A stretch of DNA of 64,000 bases from Allobosea sp. OK403. Lineage in GTDB: Bacteria; Pseudomonadota; Alphaproteobacteria; Rhizobiales; Beijerinckiaceae. The notes beneath the pieces were generated by a model, which had not been told where the DNA came from, did not search any database, and was given only the letters and a program-made list of their open reading frames with translations. Location: positions 1,256,316 through 1,320,315 of the forward strand of contig NZ_FOQV01000001.1 in assembly GCF_900113835.1 (NCBI RefSeq). Direction: 5' to 3'. Positions 34,695 through 43,262 of this stretch are shown piece after piece. A program made the position numbers and the translations under genes. Position 1 is the first letter of the stretch. Each line of letters begins with the position of its first letter.

Positions 34695-34768
34695 GGCGAT
34701 ATCCTCGACGGAGTCATCTGCGGAAGGCCTGCCAGAGGAAAAGATCTGGTCGGGCTCTTGGCTCGAGA

Positions 34769-34793
34769 TACGCGCGAGGGCGCTTCGCGTTCC
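34769..34793 (-). promoter_or_regulatory. Candidate EcfG-type promoter for dps
   Basis: Read on the minus strand: GGAAC (34793-34789), 16 bases, then CGTA (34772-34769), one mismatch from the CGTT consensus. It lies about 75 bases upstream of the dps start. A second GGAAC is close by, so the exact element is uncertain. Confidence 0.45.
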
Positions 34794-34847
34794 CCAGGTT
34801 CTCGTTCCCAGGATCGAGACGGCAGGGCATCGCGAGAGGCGGCGGAA

Positions 34848-34872
34848 GGAACTGTTGCAGCGTCCACCCGTT
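34848..34872 (+). promoter_or_regulatory. EcfG-type general stress promoter for the PNPOx-like gene
   Basis: GGAAC (34848-34852), 16 bases, then CGTT (34869-34872), an exact match to the EcfG consensus. The start codon at 34901 is 28 bases downstream. Confidence 0.62.
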
Positions 34873-34900
34873 GAGAACGTGAACGATAGGAGAATGTCCC

Positions 34901-35386
34901 ATGACCCATCGCACCGACCAGGATCGCGCCTGGACGCTGATCGACGATATCGGGCTGTGCATGCTGGTGACGCATGACGGTTCGAGCGACGAGTTGCGCT
35001 CCCGGCCGATGAGCGCCCATGCCGCCCGCGACGAGGATGCGATCTACTTTCTGACCGACGCGCGCAATCACAAGGATGACGAGGTCGAGATCAACGACAA
35101 TGTCTGCCTGACCTTTGCCGACAATGGCGGCTATCGCTATGTCTCCGTGACCGGCACAGCCAACATCCTCGACGACCGCCGCAAGATCGGCGAACTCTGG
35201 TCAACCGCTGCGAAGGCGTTCTGGGAGAGCAAGGACGATCCCAATATCCGCGTCCTGCGCGTTAGGCCCGCCATGGCCGAGTTTTGGGACAGTCCCGGCA
35301 AGATCGTCACGACAGTGAAGATGGCGGCTGCCGCGATCACAGGCTCGAAGCCCAATCTCGGCGACAATCGCAAAGTGGTCCTCTGA
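34901..35386 (+). CDS. Pyridoxamine 5'-phosphate oxidase-like (general stress protein 26) family protein
   Basis: A 161-residue split-barrel flavin-binding-type protein: WTLIDDIGLCMLVTHDG at the start, LRSRPMSAH, DAIYFLTDARNHKDDEV, VCLTFADNGGYRYVSVTG. It resembles GSP26/YdaG-type proteins that bind FMN or a related cofactor and are induced by general stress. A matching EcfG promoter lies just upstream and dps is divergent. A small membrane ORF follows after 25 bases and is probably in the same transcript. Confidence 0.88.
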   Translation: MTHRTDQDRAWTLIDDIGLCMLVTHDGSSDELRSRPMSAHAARDEDAIYFLTDARNHKDDEVEINDNVCLTFADNGGYRYVSVTGTANILDDRRKIGELWSTAAKAFWESKDDPNIRVLRVRPAMAEFWDSPGKIVTTVKMAAAAITGSKPNLGDNRKVVL

Positions 35387-35411
35387 CCATTGCAGCAAGG
35401 GAACGATTGCG

Positions 35412-35639
35412 ATGAAGTTTTTCGTCCACGCGCTCGGCGCCTGGTTCGGGGCCGGAGCAGCGTCAGGCCGCTATTCCCGCCCCGTCACCATCGGCATCGC
35501 GATGCTGGTCGCGCGGCTCGGCACGCCGACGCTGGCCCTGATGCTCGGCAGCCTCATCTACAAGAAACTGCGCTCGGAAGGCGCTTTCGAACGGCTGCAG
35601 ACCGTGCCCACCAGGAAGCCTCGCGCCACGCGGGCCTGA
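35412..35639 (+). CDS. Hypothetical small membrane protein
   Basis: A 75-residue protein with one or two hydrophobic helices (VTIGIAMLVARLGTPTLALM and the following LGSLIY) and a basic C-terminus (PTRKPRATRA). AAGGGAA stands before the ATG, and it starts 25 bases after the stress-protein stop, so it likely shares the EcfG promoter. I do not recognise a family. Confidence 0.6.
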   Translation: MKFFVHALGAWFGAGAASGRYSRPVTIGIAMLVARLGTPTLALMLGSLIYKKLRSEGAFERLQTVPTRKPRATRA

Positions 35640-35696
35640 CCAAGCGGTAAAGACAACCACGCGATGTCTGAGGTCGCGCCGGCCGGCGCGACCGCG

Positions 35697-35782
35697 TTTA
35701 GAGTATCTTCGCGCGAAGAAAATGCGATAAAACAAGGAGCTAGAACATGTCCACGCTTCGGAGAAACGCGGAAAGGCTCTAG
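35697..35782. repeat. Diverged interspersed repeat with terminal hairpin
   Basis: Contains GCGAAGAAAATGCGATAAAA and GGAGCTAGAACATG, like the end of the GCGTTTTCGAGCGAAG family, and then GGCTCTAG. It fills the gap between the small membrane gene and the convergent popZ 3' end. Confidence 0.5.
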
Positions 35783-36396
35783 TTGCGGCCGCCGCGCGCT
35801 ACGCGCTCGATCTCGGCGCGCACCAGCCGCTCGACCATGGTCGGCAGATTGTCGTCGAGCCAGCTCTTCAGCATCGGCTTCAACATATCCTTCACCAGAT
35901 CCTCCAACGTGCGGGCGTTGTTGGACAAAACCGTATGGGCAAGCTGGCCGAAGGCACTGGTGACCGCCGAACTCGTCTGGTCGGAGAGAAGCTGAGCCAT
36001 GTCGAAGGACGGCGCGGACGCAGCAGGCGGCGGAGCCGGAGCCGGCACGGAAGCCTGCGGCAAGACGGGTTCCGGCTCGGTTGTCGCGACCGGCTCCGCG
36101 GCCTCGAGGAAGTCGATATCACTGGATTCGGCGAGCGCCTGGGCCTCGGCCGGCGGCTCAGGCTCCGGTTCGGGTGCGGCGACCAGGCTGGCTTCGGCCC
36201 CGAGATCGAGTACGTCGTCGTCGGCGGCCGACACGGCACTCGCACCGGCGAGCAGCGCCTTCAACTCGTCGTCCCCATCCGTTACGGCAGCAGGCGGCGC
36301 TTCGGCAGGCTTGGCCTCGTCATCCGAGATGATCCGACGAATGGAGGCAAGGATTTCCTCCATCGACGGTTCGCTGGGCTTCGGTTGCGCGCTCAT
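35779..36396 (-). CDS. popZ: Polar organizing protein PopZ (DUF2497)
   Basis: A 205-residue protein with the PopZ pattern: a conserved N-terminal helix (PSMEEILASIRRIISDDEAK, residues 11-30), a long acidic proline/alanine/glutamate-rich middle, and a conserved C-terminal helical region (RTLEDLVKDMLKPMLKSWLD, then NLPTMVERLVRAEIERVARG). PopZ builds a polar matrix that holds the centromere and cell-cycle factors. It is next to tolC and near valS, an order I recall from other rhizobiales. Confidence 0.9.
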   Translation of the reverse strand: MSAQPKPSEPSMEEILASIRRIISDDEAKPAEAPPAAVTDGDDELKALLAGASAVSAADDDVLDLGAEASLVAAPEPEPEPPAEAQALAESSDIDFLEAAEPVATTEPEPVLPQASVPAPAPPPAASAPSFDMAQLLSDQTSSAVTSAFGQLAHTVLSNNARTLEDLVKDMLKPMLKSWLDDNLPTMVERLVRAEIERVARGGRN

Positions 36397-36484
36397 CTTG
36401 GGTCCGGACCACTCGACACCAGGCGCGTCGATAGAATCAACGCCGCTCCTGCCTTGAGTATTTCACGGGGAGCAGCTCGGGCAA

Positions 36485-36502
36485 GGCGGCTTTTCAGCCG
36501 CC
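36485..36502 (-). terminator. Hairpin terminator candidate downstream of tolC
   Basis: On the minus strand, GGCGGCT-GAAA-AGCCGCC is a 7-base GC stem with a GAAA tetraloop 41 bases after the tolC stop, followed only by TTGCC. The U-tract is weak. It lies between tolC and popZ. Confidence 0.5.
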
Positions 36503-36543
36503 CACAAGAGAAATGCCCGCTGTTGCGCGAATGTTATTCTGAA

Positions 36544-38004
36544 TCAGCGCCCATCTGGCGTCTGGGTGCCCCAGAGCAAGCCCTTGACCTGATCATAATG
36601 CTTGCGTGCATCATAGGTCTCGGTCTTGAGCTTCAGCGTCTCGGCCGAAAGCCGGCCGACCGCCGAAAGCACCGAATAGGAGGCGACGACGCGGTCGCGC
36701 TGCGCCGTGACCAGGGTCGAGCGGGCGCTGACAAGCTCCTGCTGCGCGTTGAGCACGTCGAGCGTGGTGCGCTGGCCGACCTTGGCCTCCTCGCGCACGC
36801 CAGACAGCGCGGTCTCGGCCGCCTGCACCTGCGCCTGGGCCGCGATGATCTGCGCCTTGGCCGCCTCGAGGCCACCCCAGGCCGAGACCACCGCCGCACG
36901 CACCGTGTCGCGCTGCGTATCGACATCGATCCGGCGCTGACCGGCCGTCTCCTTGGCCTGTCGTGTCCGCGAATAGACCTGGCCGCCCTCATAGATCGGC
37001 ACGGTCAGCGTGCCGACGACGCTGGCGCTGGTCCGGTTGTCACCGAAATAGGTCGAATCATAGCGCTGCTGGACGACACCGCGCACGCCGAAGGTCGGGT
37101 AGAGGTCCGCTTCCGTGACCTTGACCTGCAATTCGGCGGCATCGACGCCATGCAGCGAGGCGATGATCGAGGGATGCCCGGTCAGCGCGACGTTGAGCGC
37201 GGCGGGCAGCGATTTCGGCAGCAGATTCTCGATCGGCCGTCCCGGCGCGAGCTGCTTGGGCTCGGTGCCGACATTCTGGCGGAAGCGCGCGATCGAGGTC
37301 TTGAGGTTCGATTCGGCGAGAATCGCCTGCGACTGCGCTGCCGACAGGCGCGCCTCGGCCTGAGCGACGTCGGTGCGCGTCACCTCGCCGACCTGAAAGC
37401 GGTCACGGGTCTGGCGCAGTTGCTCTTCCAGAACCTCGACATTGTTACGATTGAGATTCAGGATCGCGGTGTCGCGCAGCACGTTCATATAGGAGGTCGC
37501 GGCATCGAGCAGGACGTTCTGCTCGGTGTTGCGCAACGTCGCGCGTGCGCCCAGCACCAGCGATTCGGCCTGGCTGACGGAGCTGCGCGTCTTGCCGCTG
37601 TCGAAGATGTTCTGGTCGATCTGCACGCCGCCGCCACGCGGACCGAGCCGGCTGAGCGTGCTGTTGTGAAAACCCCGCGTCGTATCCTTGGCGGGAGTAT
37701 CGCTCTCGGAAATGCTCGCGCCGATATCGGCCGAGGCGGTGATCTTCGGCCGATAGCCGGAGAGCGCCTGCGGCACGTTCTCATTCGTCGCCCGCAGCGA
37801 AGCACGCTGCGAATTCAGCGTCGGATTGCCCGAATAGGCCCGCGACAACGCCGCATCCATGGTTTGAGCGCTGGCGGCGGCAGTGCCCCCGAACAGCAAT
37901 GCAACGGCGATCAATGCCGCAGCACCAAACTCAACCGACTTCTTATCGAACTTCTGTCTCGTCACCGGACGCCTCATGTGCGGACTGCTGTCACGCCCAG
38001 GCAT
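36544..38004 (-). CDS. tolC: TolC family outer membrane efflux protein
   Basis: A 486-residue outer membrane channel of the TolC/type I secretion family. The signal peptide includes AALIAVALLFGGTAAASAQ. Two OEP repeats follow: ALSRAYSGNPTLNSQRASLR with YRPKITASADIG, and later LPAALNVALTGHPSIIASLH with YPTFGVRGVVQQRY. Long helical stretches would form the periplasmic tunnel. It forms the exit duct for tripartite pumps or protein secretion. GAGG is well placed before the ATG at 38004; an ATG at 37977 is possible. Confidence 0.9.
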   Translation of the reverse strand: MPGRDSSPHMRRPVTRQKFDKKSVEFGAAALIAVALLFGGTAAASAQTMDAALSRAYSGNPTLNSQRASLRATNENVPQALSGYRPKITASADIGASISESDTPAKDTTRGFHNSTLSRLGPRGGGVQIDQNIFDSGKTRSSVSQAESLVLGARATLRNTEQNVLLDAATSYMNVLRDTAILNLNRNNVEVLEEQLRQTRDRFQVGEVTRTDVAQAEARLSAAQSQAILAESNLKTSIARFRQNVGTEPKQLAPGRPIENLLPKSLPAALNVALTGHPSIIASLHGVDAAELQVKVTEADLYPTFGVRGVVQQRYDSTYFGDNRTSASVVGTLTVPIYEGGQVYSRTRQAKETAGQRRIDVDTQRDTVRAAVVSAWGGLEAAKAQIIAAQAQVQAAETALSGVREEAKVGQRTTLDVLNAQQELVSARSTLVTAQRDRVVASYSVLSAVGRLSAETLKLKTETYDARKHYDQVKGLLWGTQTPDGR

Positions 38005-38127
38005 CGCCCCAGCCTCGGCATAAATTTAAGAATCCTACATAGCCGTAACCGAGGCACGCGCCAACGTGGGCTGGGCACCAGATCGGGTTTCCGTTTCGCA
38101 CTGCCGCAAAAATGCGACACCTTTCGT

Positions 38128-38769
38128 TCAGAAAACGAAGGCCGGCGCCTTGCGGAATTCCGCCAGAACCGGCGCTGCGGCGTCGAAAACCGGGCGCCCC
38201 GAGACGGTTTTTCCCGATTTCTGATAGAGCTTTACCCGTGCGGAGCGCCCGAGCCCCTCGACCGCGATGAGCCGGCCGCCATCGCGCAACAACGGGAAAA
38301 GTTCGTCGGGGCCGGTCTCACAGGCGCCGCCGACCAGGATCACGTCGAAACTATAATCAGCGGGGCGCTTGCCCGCCAGCACGACAGCGCCGGCATCGGC
38401 CCGCTTCAGGGCTGGGCCAGCCAAGGCGGCGGCCTCGGCATCCGGCTCCCAGAGCGTCGCAGCCGCACCCATGCTCGCCATCACGGCTGCGCCATAGCCC
38501 GTGCCGCCGCCATATTCGAGCGCGCTCTCGCGGGGTTGCACGGCAAGCGTCTGGATCATGCGGATCACGACCATCGGCGTCATCAGCGCCCTCCCCGTGC
38601 CGGGCAACGGCACGGACTGGTCGAGATAGGCGAGGTAGGACAGCGTATCGGGCAGGAAGGCCTCGCGCGGCACCGTATCGGCCGCCGCCAGGACGGACCG
38701 GTCGGTAATGTCATAGGTCCGCAATTGGCAATCGACCATCATGCGGCGCAGCGCGGCGAAACTGTCCAT
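38128..38769 (-). CDS. Protein-L-isoaspartate O-methyltransferase family protein
   Basis: A 213-residue SAM-dependent methyltransferase of the PCMT family: MVDCQLRTYDITDRSVL at the N-terminus, the SAM-binding glycine loop LEYGGGTGYGAAVMA (about residues 80-94), and FDVILVGGACE. The enzyme repairs isoaspartyl damage in proteins. The usual motif I (E-I-G-T-G-S-G-Y) is changed to E-Y-G-G-G-T-G-Y, as in many alphaproteobacterial copies. It is 124 bases upstream of tolC on the same strand. Confidence 0.85.
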   Translation of the reverse strand: MDSFAALRRMMVDCQLRTYDITDRSVLAAADTVPREAFLPDTLSYLAYLDQSVPLPGTGRALMTPMVVIRMIQTLAVQPRESALEYGGGTGYGAAVMASMGAAATLWEPDAEAAALAGPALKRADAGAVVLAGKRPADYSFDVILVGGACETGPDELFPLLRDGGRLIAVEGLGRSARVKLYQKSGKTVSGRPVFDAAAPVLAEFRKAPAFVF

Positions 38770-39030
38770 GTCCCGAAATCTCCGTCTGCGACACTAGGCC
38801 GGCAGCTCGCGGCCGGCGCCACCAAAAGCGGGCCGATACGCCATGGCCCGGGGCCCGAGCCAAGCCTATCGACCGATCCGACAGCTTTTGTTCGAGGCCG
38901 CGTCAAAAGGCAAGACGCCAGGGAGCAACACGCCAAGGGACAAGACACCATCACGGCATGACGCCACGAGGGCGCGCGCGCCGCGGAGCGGACCCGAATC
39001 TCAGCTATTGGCGATGGTTGGGAAAATTGG

Positions 39031-39101
39031 AGGCCTCGCCCGGAATCGAACCGGGGTGCAAGGATTTGCAGTCCTCTGCGTAACCACTCCGCCACGAGGC
39101 C
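39031..39101 (-). tRNA. tRNA-Cys (anticodon GCA)
   Basis: A full cloverleaf on the minus strand: acceptor GGCCTCG/CGAGGCC, discriminator U as expected for tRNA-Cys, anticodon loop CTGCAAA with anticodon GCA, and a T-arm with GGTTCGATTCC. Length 71 without CCA, which is not encoded. Confidence 0.95.
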
Positions 39102-39249
39102 ATCCCGATGTCCGCGCTGGCGTGACATCTTGCACGGCGTATAACCACATGCCGGGCCGGGCCGCAACCCATCCTCGCCACGCCGCGCGGCATGACCCAC
39201 GGGCAAATTGGTGAGCCGACGTTTTCCCACCTGCTTTGTCGCAAAGGGC

Positions 39250-39278
39250 TTGCGCGCTCTCGGTGGCATGGGTATACG
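39250..39278 (+). promoter_or_regulatory. Promoter of tRNA-Asn
   Basis: TTGCGC (39250-39255) and TATACG (39273-39278) with a 17-base spacer, ending 12 bases before the tRNA 5' end, a normal housekeeping arrangement. Confidence 0.6.
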
Positions 39279-39289
39279 GCGGCCACTGA

Positions 39290-39364
39290 TCCCGGATAGC
39301 TCAGCGGTAGAGCAATCGACTGTTAATCGATTGGTCGCAGGTTCGAATCCTGCTCCGGGAGCCA
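39290..39364 (+). tRNA. tRNA-Asn (anticodon GTT)
   Basis: Acceptor TCCCGGA/TCCGGGA, D-arm GCTCAGCGGTAGAGC, anticodon loop CTGTTAA with GTT, T-arm GCAGGTTCGAATCCTGC, discriminator G and encoded CCA. The 370 bases after it (39365-39734) are less GC-rich and carry no gene I can support; no integrase or att-like duplication of the tRNA end is visible. Confidence 0.95.
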
Positions 39365-39671
39365 GACTTTTCCACGCCTTGGCGCGAACTGTGCCCGCGT
39401 GCGATTTTTCCCTACGCTACGAGCCGGTTTGCTCCCGTCGGCTAGGCCAGCATTGGATTGCGAGGCAGATCGAAGACAGGTGTAGAACAGCGACACGTAC
39501 CACGGTCGCCCACCTCTTCTGAGCACTCATCGCGGAATCAGCGCCACGGCGTAAAAGACAGGCGATCTGCGGTGCATGGCAGCTCTGCGCCAAGAGCTGA
39601 CATTGGTCATCTGCACAGAAGCGGAAGTCCAACACATCAGAAAGAACACCTCTAAGCGCTGGCCTACCAAA

Positions 39672-39690
39672 AATCGGATGATAGCCGATT
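39672..39690 (-). terminator. Terminator candidate for the liv operon
   Basis: On the minus strand AATCGG-CTATCAT-CCGATT is followed by TTTGG, about 45 bases after the livF stop. Stem of six bases plus a short T run. Confidence 0.5.
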
Positions 39691-39734
39691 GCGGTCTTTG
39701 AAACAGATCCGCATTTTCAGCTGGAGGGAGGGAA

Positions 39735-40472
39735 CTAGGCATGTGCCGCTGCCGTGCGGCCGCCCAGATATGCGGCACGGATTTCCTCGTTGGACCAGAG
39801 TTGCGTCGGGGTGCCCGAAAGCACGAGCTTGCCGGTCTCCAGCACATAGCCGCGATCAGCGACCGAGAGACCCATTCGGGCGTTCTGCTCGACCAGAAGC
39901 ACGGTCGTCCCGCGACGCCGAATCTCGGCGATGATGGCGAAGACCGCCTGCACAATGACGGGCGCGAGCCCCAGAGAGGGTTCGTCGAGAAGCAGAATGC
40001 GGGGCTTGGCCATCAGCCCCCGCGCCACCGCCACCATCTGCTGCTGGCCACCCGACAGGGTCCAGCCGAGTGCGTCGGCGAAGCGGCGGATATCGGGGAA
40101 GAGGTCGAACATCTCGTCGGCCTCGCGCCGGATCGCCGAGGTCTTGAGGCCTTTGCGGTTTGAGGCACCGAGCATGATGTTCTCGCGCACGCTCAGGCCG
40201 GGGAAGATACGGCGGCCCTCCGGCACTTGCGCGATGCCGCGGCGAACGATCTCCTCGGGCTTGAGCCCGACGATCGACTGCCCCTCAAACAGAATATCGC
40301 CCGAAATGGGCTTTTCCAGTCCCGAGATGGCGCGCAGCGTGGTCGATTTGCCCGCACCGTTGGAGCCCAGCAGCGTGACGACTTCGCCTTCGTCAACGAT
40401 CAGGGAGATGCCCTCGACGGCTTCGATCTCGCCATAGCGGACGACGATTGATTTCAGTTCAAGCAGCGACAT
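39735..40472 (-). CDS. livF: Branched-chain amino acid ABC transporter, ATP-binding protein LivF
   Basis: A 245-residue ABC ATPase of the LivF class. Walker A is GSNGAGKST, followed by QVPEGRRIFPGLSVRENIML (a LivF hallmark), signature LSGGQQQM, Walker B ILLLDEPSLGLAP. It powers branched-chain amino acid or related uptake with LivG. The ATG at 40472 lies inside the 3' end of the livMG gene (14-base overlap). Last gene of the operon. Confidence 0.92.
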   Translation of the reverse strand: MSLLELKSIVVRYGEIEAVEGISLIVDEGEVVTLLGSNGAGKSTTLRAISGLEKPISGDILFEGQSIVGLKPEEIVRRGIAQVPEGRRIFPGLSVRENIMLGASNRKGLKTSAIRREADEMFDLFPDIRRFADALGWTLSGGQQQMVAVARGLMAKPRILLLDEPSLGLAPVIVQAVFAIIAEIRRRGTTVLLVEQNARMGLSVADRGYVLETGKLVLSGTPTQLWSNEEIRAAYLGGRTAAAHA

Positions 40473-42237
40473 CGGGAGCCGTTCCAAGATAGGCCGCAAT
40501 CACGTCGGGATGCTGCAGCACATCTGCCGAGACGCCGTCGGCGATATGGCGGCCGAAGTTCAGCACGGTGATATGCTGGGCGACCTCGCTCACCAGCGTC
40601 ATGTCGTGGTCGATGATCAGAATGGTCAGGCCGCGCGCCGAGATGCGCTTGAGCAGATTGCGCAGCTCGACCTTCTCGGACGAGTTCAGGCCGGCCCCCG
40701 GCTCGTCCAGCAGCAGCAAAGCGGGATCACCGGCGAGCGCACGGGCGATCTCGACTGCGCGCTGATGACCATAGGAGAAGCCGGCGACGACCTCGTCGGC
40801 CCTGTGCTCGAGGTCGACGAAGGCAAGTGCGGCGCGCGCGCGGGCGATGACGGCGGCTGGATCGTCGGCGGCCGTGTTTCCCGGGCGCTCGGCGCCGACC
40901 ATGACGTTCTCCAGCGCCGTCATCGAGCGCCACAGCCGGATGTTCTGGAAGGTGCGGCCGAGACCGGCTTTCGTGCGGGCATGCGGCGGCAGGCTAGTGA
41001 TGTCCTGCCCATTCAGAATGACGCTTCCGGATGTCGCCTTGTAGAGGCCGGACAGGACGTTCAGCGTCGTGGTCTTGCCGGAACCGTTGGGTCCGATCAG
41101 CGCATGTACGCCGCCGCGCTTGATCAGCAGATCGACCTCGTCGACCGCTTTCAGGCCACCGAAATGCTTGGAGAGCTTGCGCACCTCCAGGACCGTCTCG
41201 GCGCCCGCACCGCCACCGGAGAGTTGCAGGGCGTCGCCGGTTTTGACCGAATGCCTCGCGCGCTTGAAGCGATCGAGCTGCCCGCGCAGATAGCCCCAGA
41301 TGCCGTCCGGCATGAACAGGACAATCAGGATGACCGCCGCGCCGTAGATTGCCAGATACAGGCCCGGGATGCTCTTGAGGAAGCGCAGCCATTCCGGGAT
41401 CAGGATCAGGAGCCCGGTGCCGATGACCGCGCCGATCGGCGAGGCGACGCCGCCGAGCAGCGCCATGGTCAGGAACACAACCGACTCGGCGAAGGAGAAC
41501 TGGTCCGGGCTGACATAGGCGAAGCCGCCGGCAAAGAGCCCGCCGCCGATGCCGCCGAGGATGGCAGACAGCGCGAAGGCCGTGACCTTGGTGCGATAGA
41601 TGTCGATGCCGGCAACACCCGCAGCGAGTTCGTTGTCGCGCACCGCCCGCATCGCGCGGCCAAGCCGCGTATCGCGCAGGCGCCAGACCAGATAGCCGAG
41701 CCCGGCAAGCACCGCGATGCAGAGCCCGAGATAGTAAGACCCATCGACGAGAAGCGCCGGGCGGGGAATGGCGCGCACACCATCCGGCCCCTTGGTCACG
41801 GGAATCCAGTTGATCAGGATGAGCGTCAGGATCTGCTGGAAGGAGATCGTCACCATGGCGAGGTAATGCCCGCCGAGCCGCAGCGTCGAGGCGCCGAGCA
41901 GCGCCCCAAACAGCGCTGCGAGGCTGGTGCCTATCATCAGGCAGATCCAGAAATTCAGGCCGTGCTCGGTCTGCCCGAGCCCGACCGCATAGGCGCCGAG
42001 CCCGAAGAAGGCAGCCTGGGCGAGATTGATCTGGCCACAGAGGCCCAGAACGATCGTCAGGCCGAGCACAGCGATGGCGTAGGTCGTCGCCTGCAGTGAG
42101 ATGTTGAGGATGTAGCCGGTCTTCGGGATCAGGACGGCGAAGACGATCGCCGCCGCAACGAAGAGGATATAGGCCGGCACGCCCCAGTTCAGGCGCGTAC
42201 GGGCGACCTCGGTGGCGGGGGAAGCAGTCGTGCTCAT
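40459..42237 (-). CDS. livMG: LivM-LivG fusion: branched-chain amino acid ABC permease plus ATPase
   Basis: A 592-residue protein joining two transporter parts. Residues 1-330 are a LivM-type permease with about ten hydrophobic helices (GLCGQINLAQAAFFGLGAYA; GGIGGGLFAGGFAYVSPDQF). Residues 350-592 are a LivG-type ATPase (Walker A GPNGSGKTT, GLGRTFQNIRLWRSMTALEN, Walker B LLLLDEPGAGLN). The linker is about 20 residues. It overlaps livH by ATGA and livF by 14 bases. The fusion is known in alphaproteobacteria and fixes the 1:1 ratio of the two parts. Confidence 0.92.
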   Translation of the reverse strand: MSTTASPATEVARTRLNWGVPAYILFVAAAIVFAVLIPKTGYILNISLQATTYAIAVLGLTIVLGLCGQINLAQAAFFGLGAYAVGLGQTEHGLNFWICLMIGTSLAALFGALLGASTLRLGGHYLAMVTISFQQILTLILINWIPVTKGPDGVRAIPRPALLVDGSYYLGLCIAVLAGLGYLVWRLRDTRLGRAMRAVRDNELAAGVAGIDIYRTKVTAFALSAILGGIGGGLFAGGFAYVSPDQFSFAESVVFLTMALLGGVASPIGAVIGTGLLILIPEWLRFLKSIPGLYLAIYGAAVILIVLFMPDGIWGYLRGQLDRFKRARHSVKTGDALQLSGGGAGAETVLEVRKLSKHFGGLKAVDEVDLLIKRGGVHALIGPNGSGKTTTLNVLSGLYKATSGSVILNGQDITSLPPHARTKAGLGRTFQNIRLWRSMTALENVMVGAERPGNTAADDPAAVIARARAALAFVDLEHRADEVVAGFSYGHQRAVEIARALAGDPALLLLDEPGAGLNSSEKVELRNLLKRISARGLTILIIDHDMTLVSEVAQHITVLNFGRHIADGVSADVLQHPDVIAAYLGTAPDVAA

Positions 42238-43109
42238 GCTTTTTCCGCCACCCGCTCGCCGAATATGCCCCGTGGCCGGAAGATAAGGAAGGCGATCAGG
42301 ACCAGAAAGGCGAAGCCGTCCTTGTAAGGGACGGAGATATAGGCGGCGCCGAAGGTCTCGATGACGCCGAGCGCCAGACCGCCGATGATCGCGCCCGTGA
42401 CGTCGCCGAAGCCGCCGATGATGGTGGCGGCGAAGGCCTTGAGCGCGATCGCCGCGCCCATGCCGATCGAGACGAACAGGACCGGCGCCACCAGAATGCC
42501 GGCGATGCCGCCGATCACCGCCGAATAGACGAAGGTGACCATGATCATTGCCGCGACCGGTATCCCCAGCAGCGCGGCCATCTCCTTGTCCTGCGAAGTC
42601 GCCTGCAGCTTCTTGCCCAGCAGCGTGTGCTCGAAGAACCAGTATTGAAGCACGACCAGGATCGCCGTCACGCCGATGATCAGCAGGTACTGGCTGTCGA
42701 CATAGACGGGCCCGACCAGGAAGCCCGGCGTCTCGAACCAGCCCTCGAGAACCTCCGGTTCCGGTCCGTGCAAGGCGAGCATGCCATTGGCCAGGAAGAT
42801 CGAGGCGCCGATCGTCGAGATGATCACCGGCAGATAGGTGCGGTGCCGAAGCGGGTAATAGACCGCCAAGTTGAAGACCGCGCCCACCGCCGCCATGCCG
42901 ACGAGCGCCATGATGAAGGCCAGCCAGTAGGGCAAGCCGAGCTTGAGCGTGAACACCACCATCATGAAGGCTGCCAGCATCGAGAACTCGCCTTGAGCGA
43001 AGTTCACGACATTGGTCGCCCGGAAGATCAGCACGAACCCCAACGCGACGAGCGCATAGACCGAGCCGATGCCGATTCCGGTAAAAAGCAGTTGGAGAGC
43101 AAGATCCAT
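42234..43109 (-). CDS. livH: Branched-chain amino acid ABC transporter, permease LivH
   Basis: A 291-residue inner-membrane permease of the LivH family: MDLALQLLFTGIGIGSVYAL at the start, the conserved NFAQGEFSMLAAF, and GGFGDVTGAIIGGLALGVIE near the end. I use the ATG at 43109; the codon before it is a possible TTG. The ATGA junction with livMG shows coupling. It pairs with the LivM part of the fusion to form the membrane pore. Confidence 0.9.
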   Translation of the reverse strand: MDLALQLLFTGIGIGSVYALVALGFVLIFRATNVVNFAQGEFSMLAAFMMVVFTLKLGLPYWLAFIMALVGMAAVGAVFNLAVYYPLRHRTYLPVIISTIGASIFLANGMLALHGPEPEVLEGWFETPGFLVGPVYVDSQYLLIIGVTAILVVLQYWFFEHTLLGKKLQATSQDKEMAALLGIPVAAMIMVTFVYSAVIGGIAGILVAPVLFVSIGMGAAIALKAFAATIIGGFGDVTGAIIGGLALGVIETFGAAYISVPYKDGFAFLVLIAFLIFRPRGIFGERVAEKA

Positions 43110-43192
43110 CAATCTACCGCGCGCAAATGAAGCCGGATCGGTCCTCCGGGCGACAGGGCATGCCCGCCGCTCGGAGGCGTGATCTAGGATGG

Positions 43193-43213
43193 TTCCGAAA
43201 AAGCGGGCACCGG
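43193..43213. repeat. GGTACC-family hairpin, truncated copy
   Basis: TTCCGAAAAAGCGGGCACCG matches one half of the family. It lies in the 150-base gap between livK and livH. Confidence 0.45.
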
Positions 43214-43262
43214 CAGAGCGCGGATCTCGCCGGGAGGCGAAACCAACGCCGCGCCGAAGAGA

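Noticed and set aside
35935..38961. A 1008-codon open frame on the plus strand
   Set aside because: It is antisense to popZ, tolC and the methyltransferase, which have clear family motifs. Its translation is rich in Arg, Gly and Leu with no domain, a usual shadow in high-GC DNA.
39290..39735. A tRNA-linked integration site after tRNA-Asn
   Set aside because: The DNA after the tRNA is less GC-rich, but there is no integrase and no repeated tRNA end within the window.
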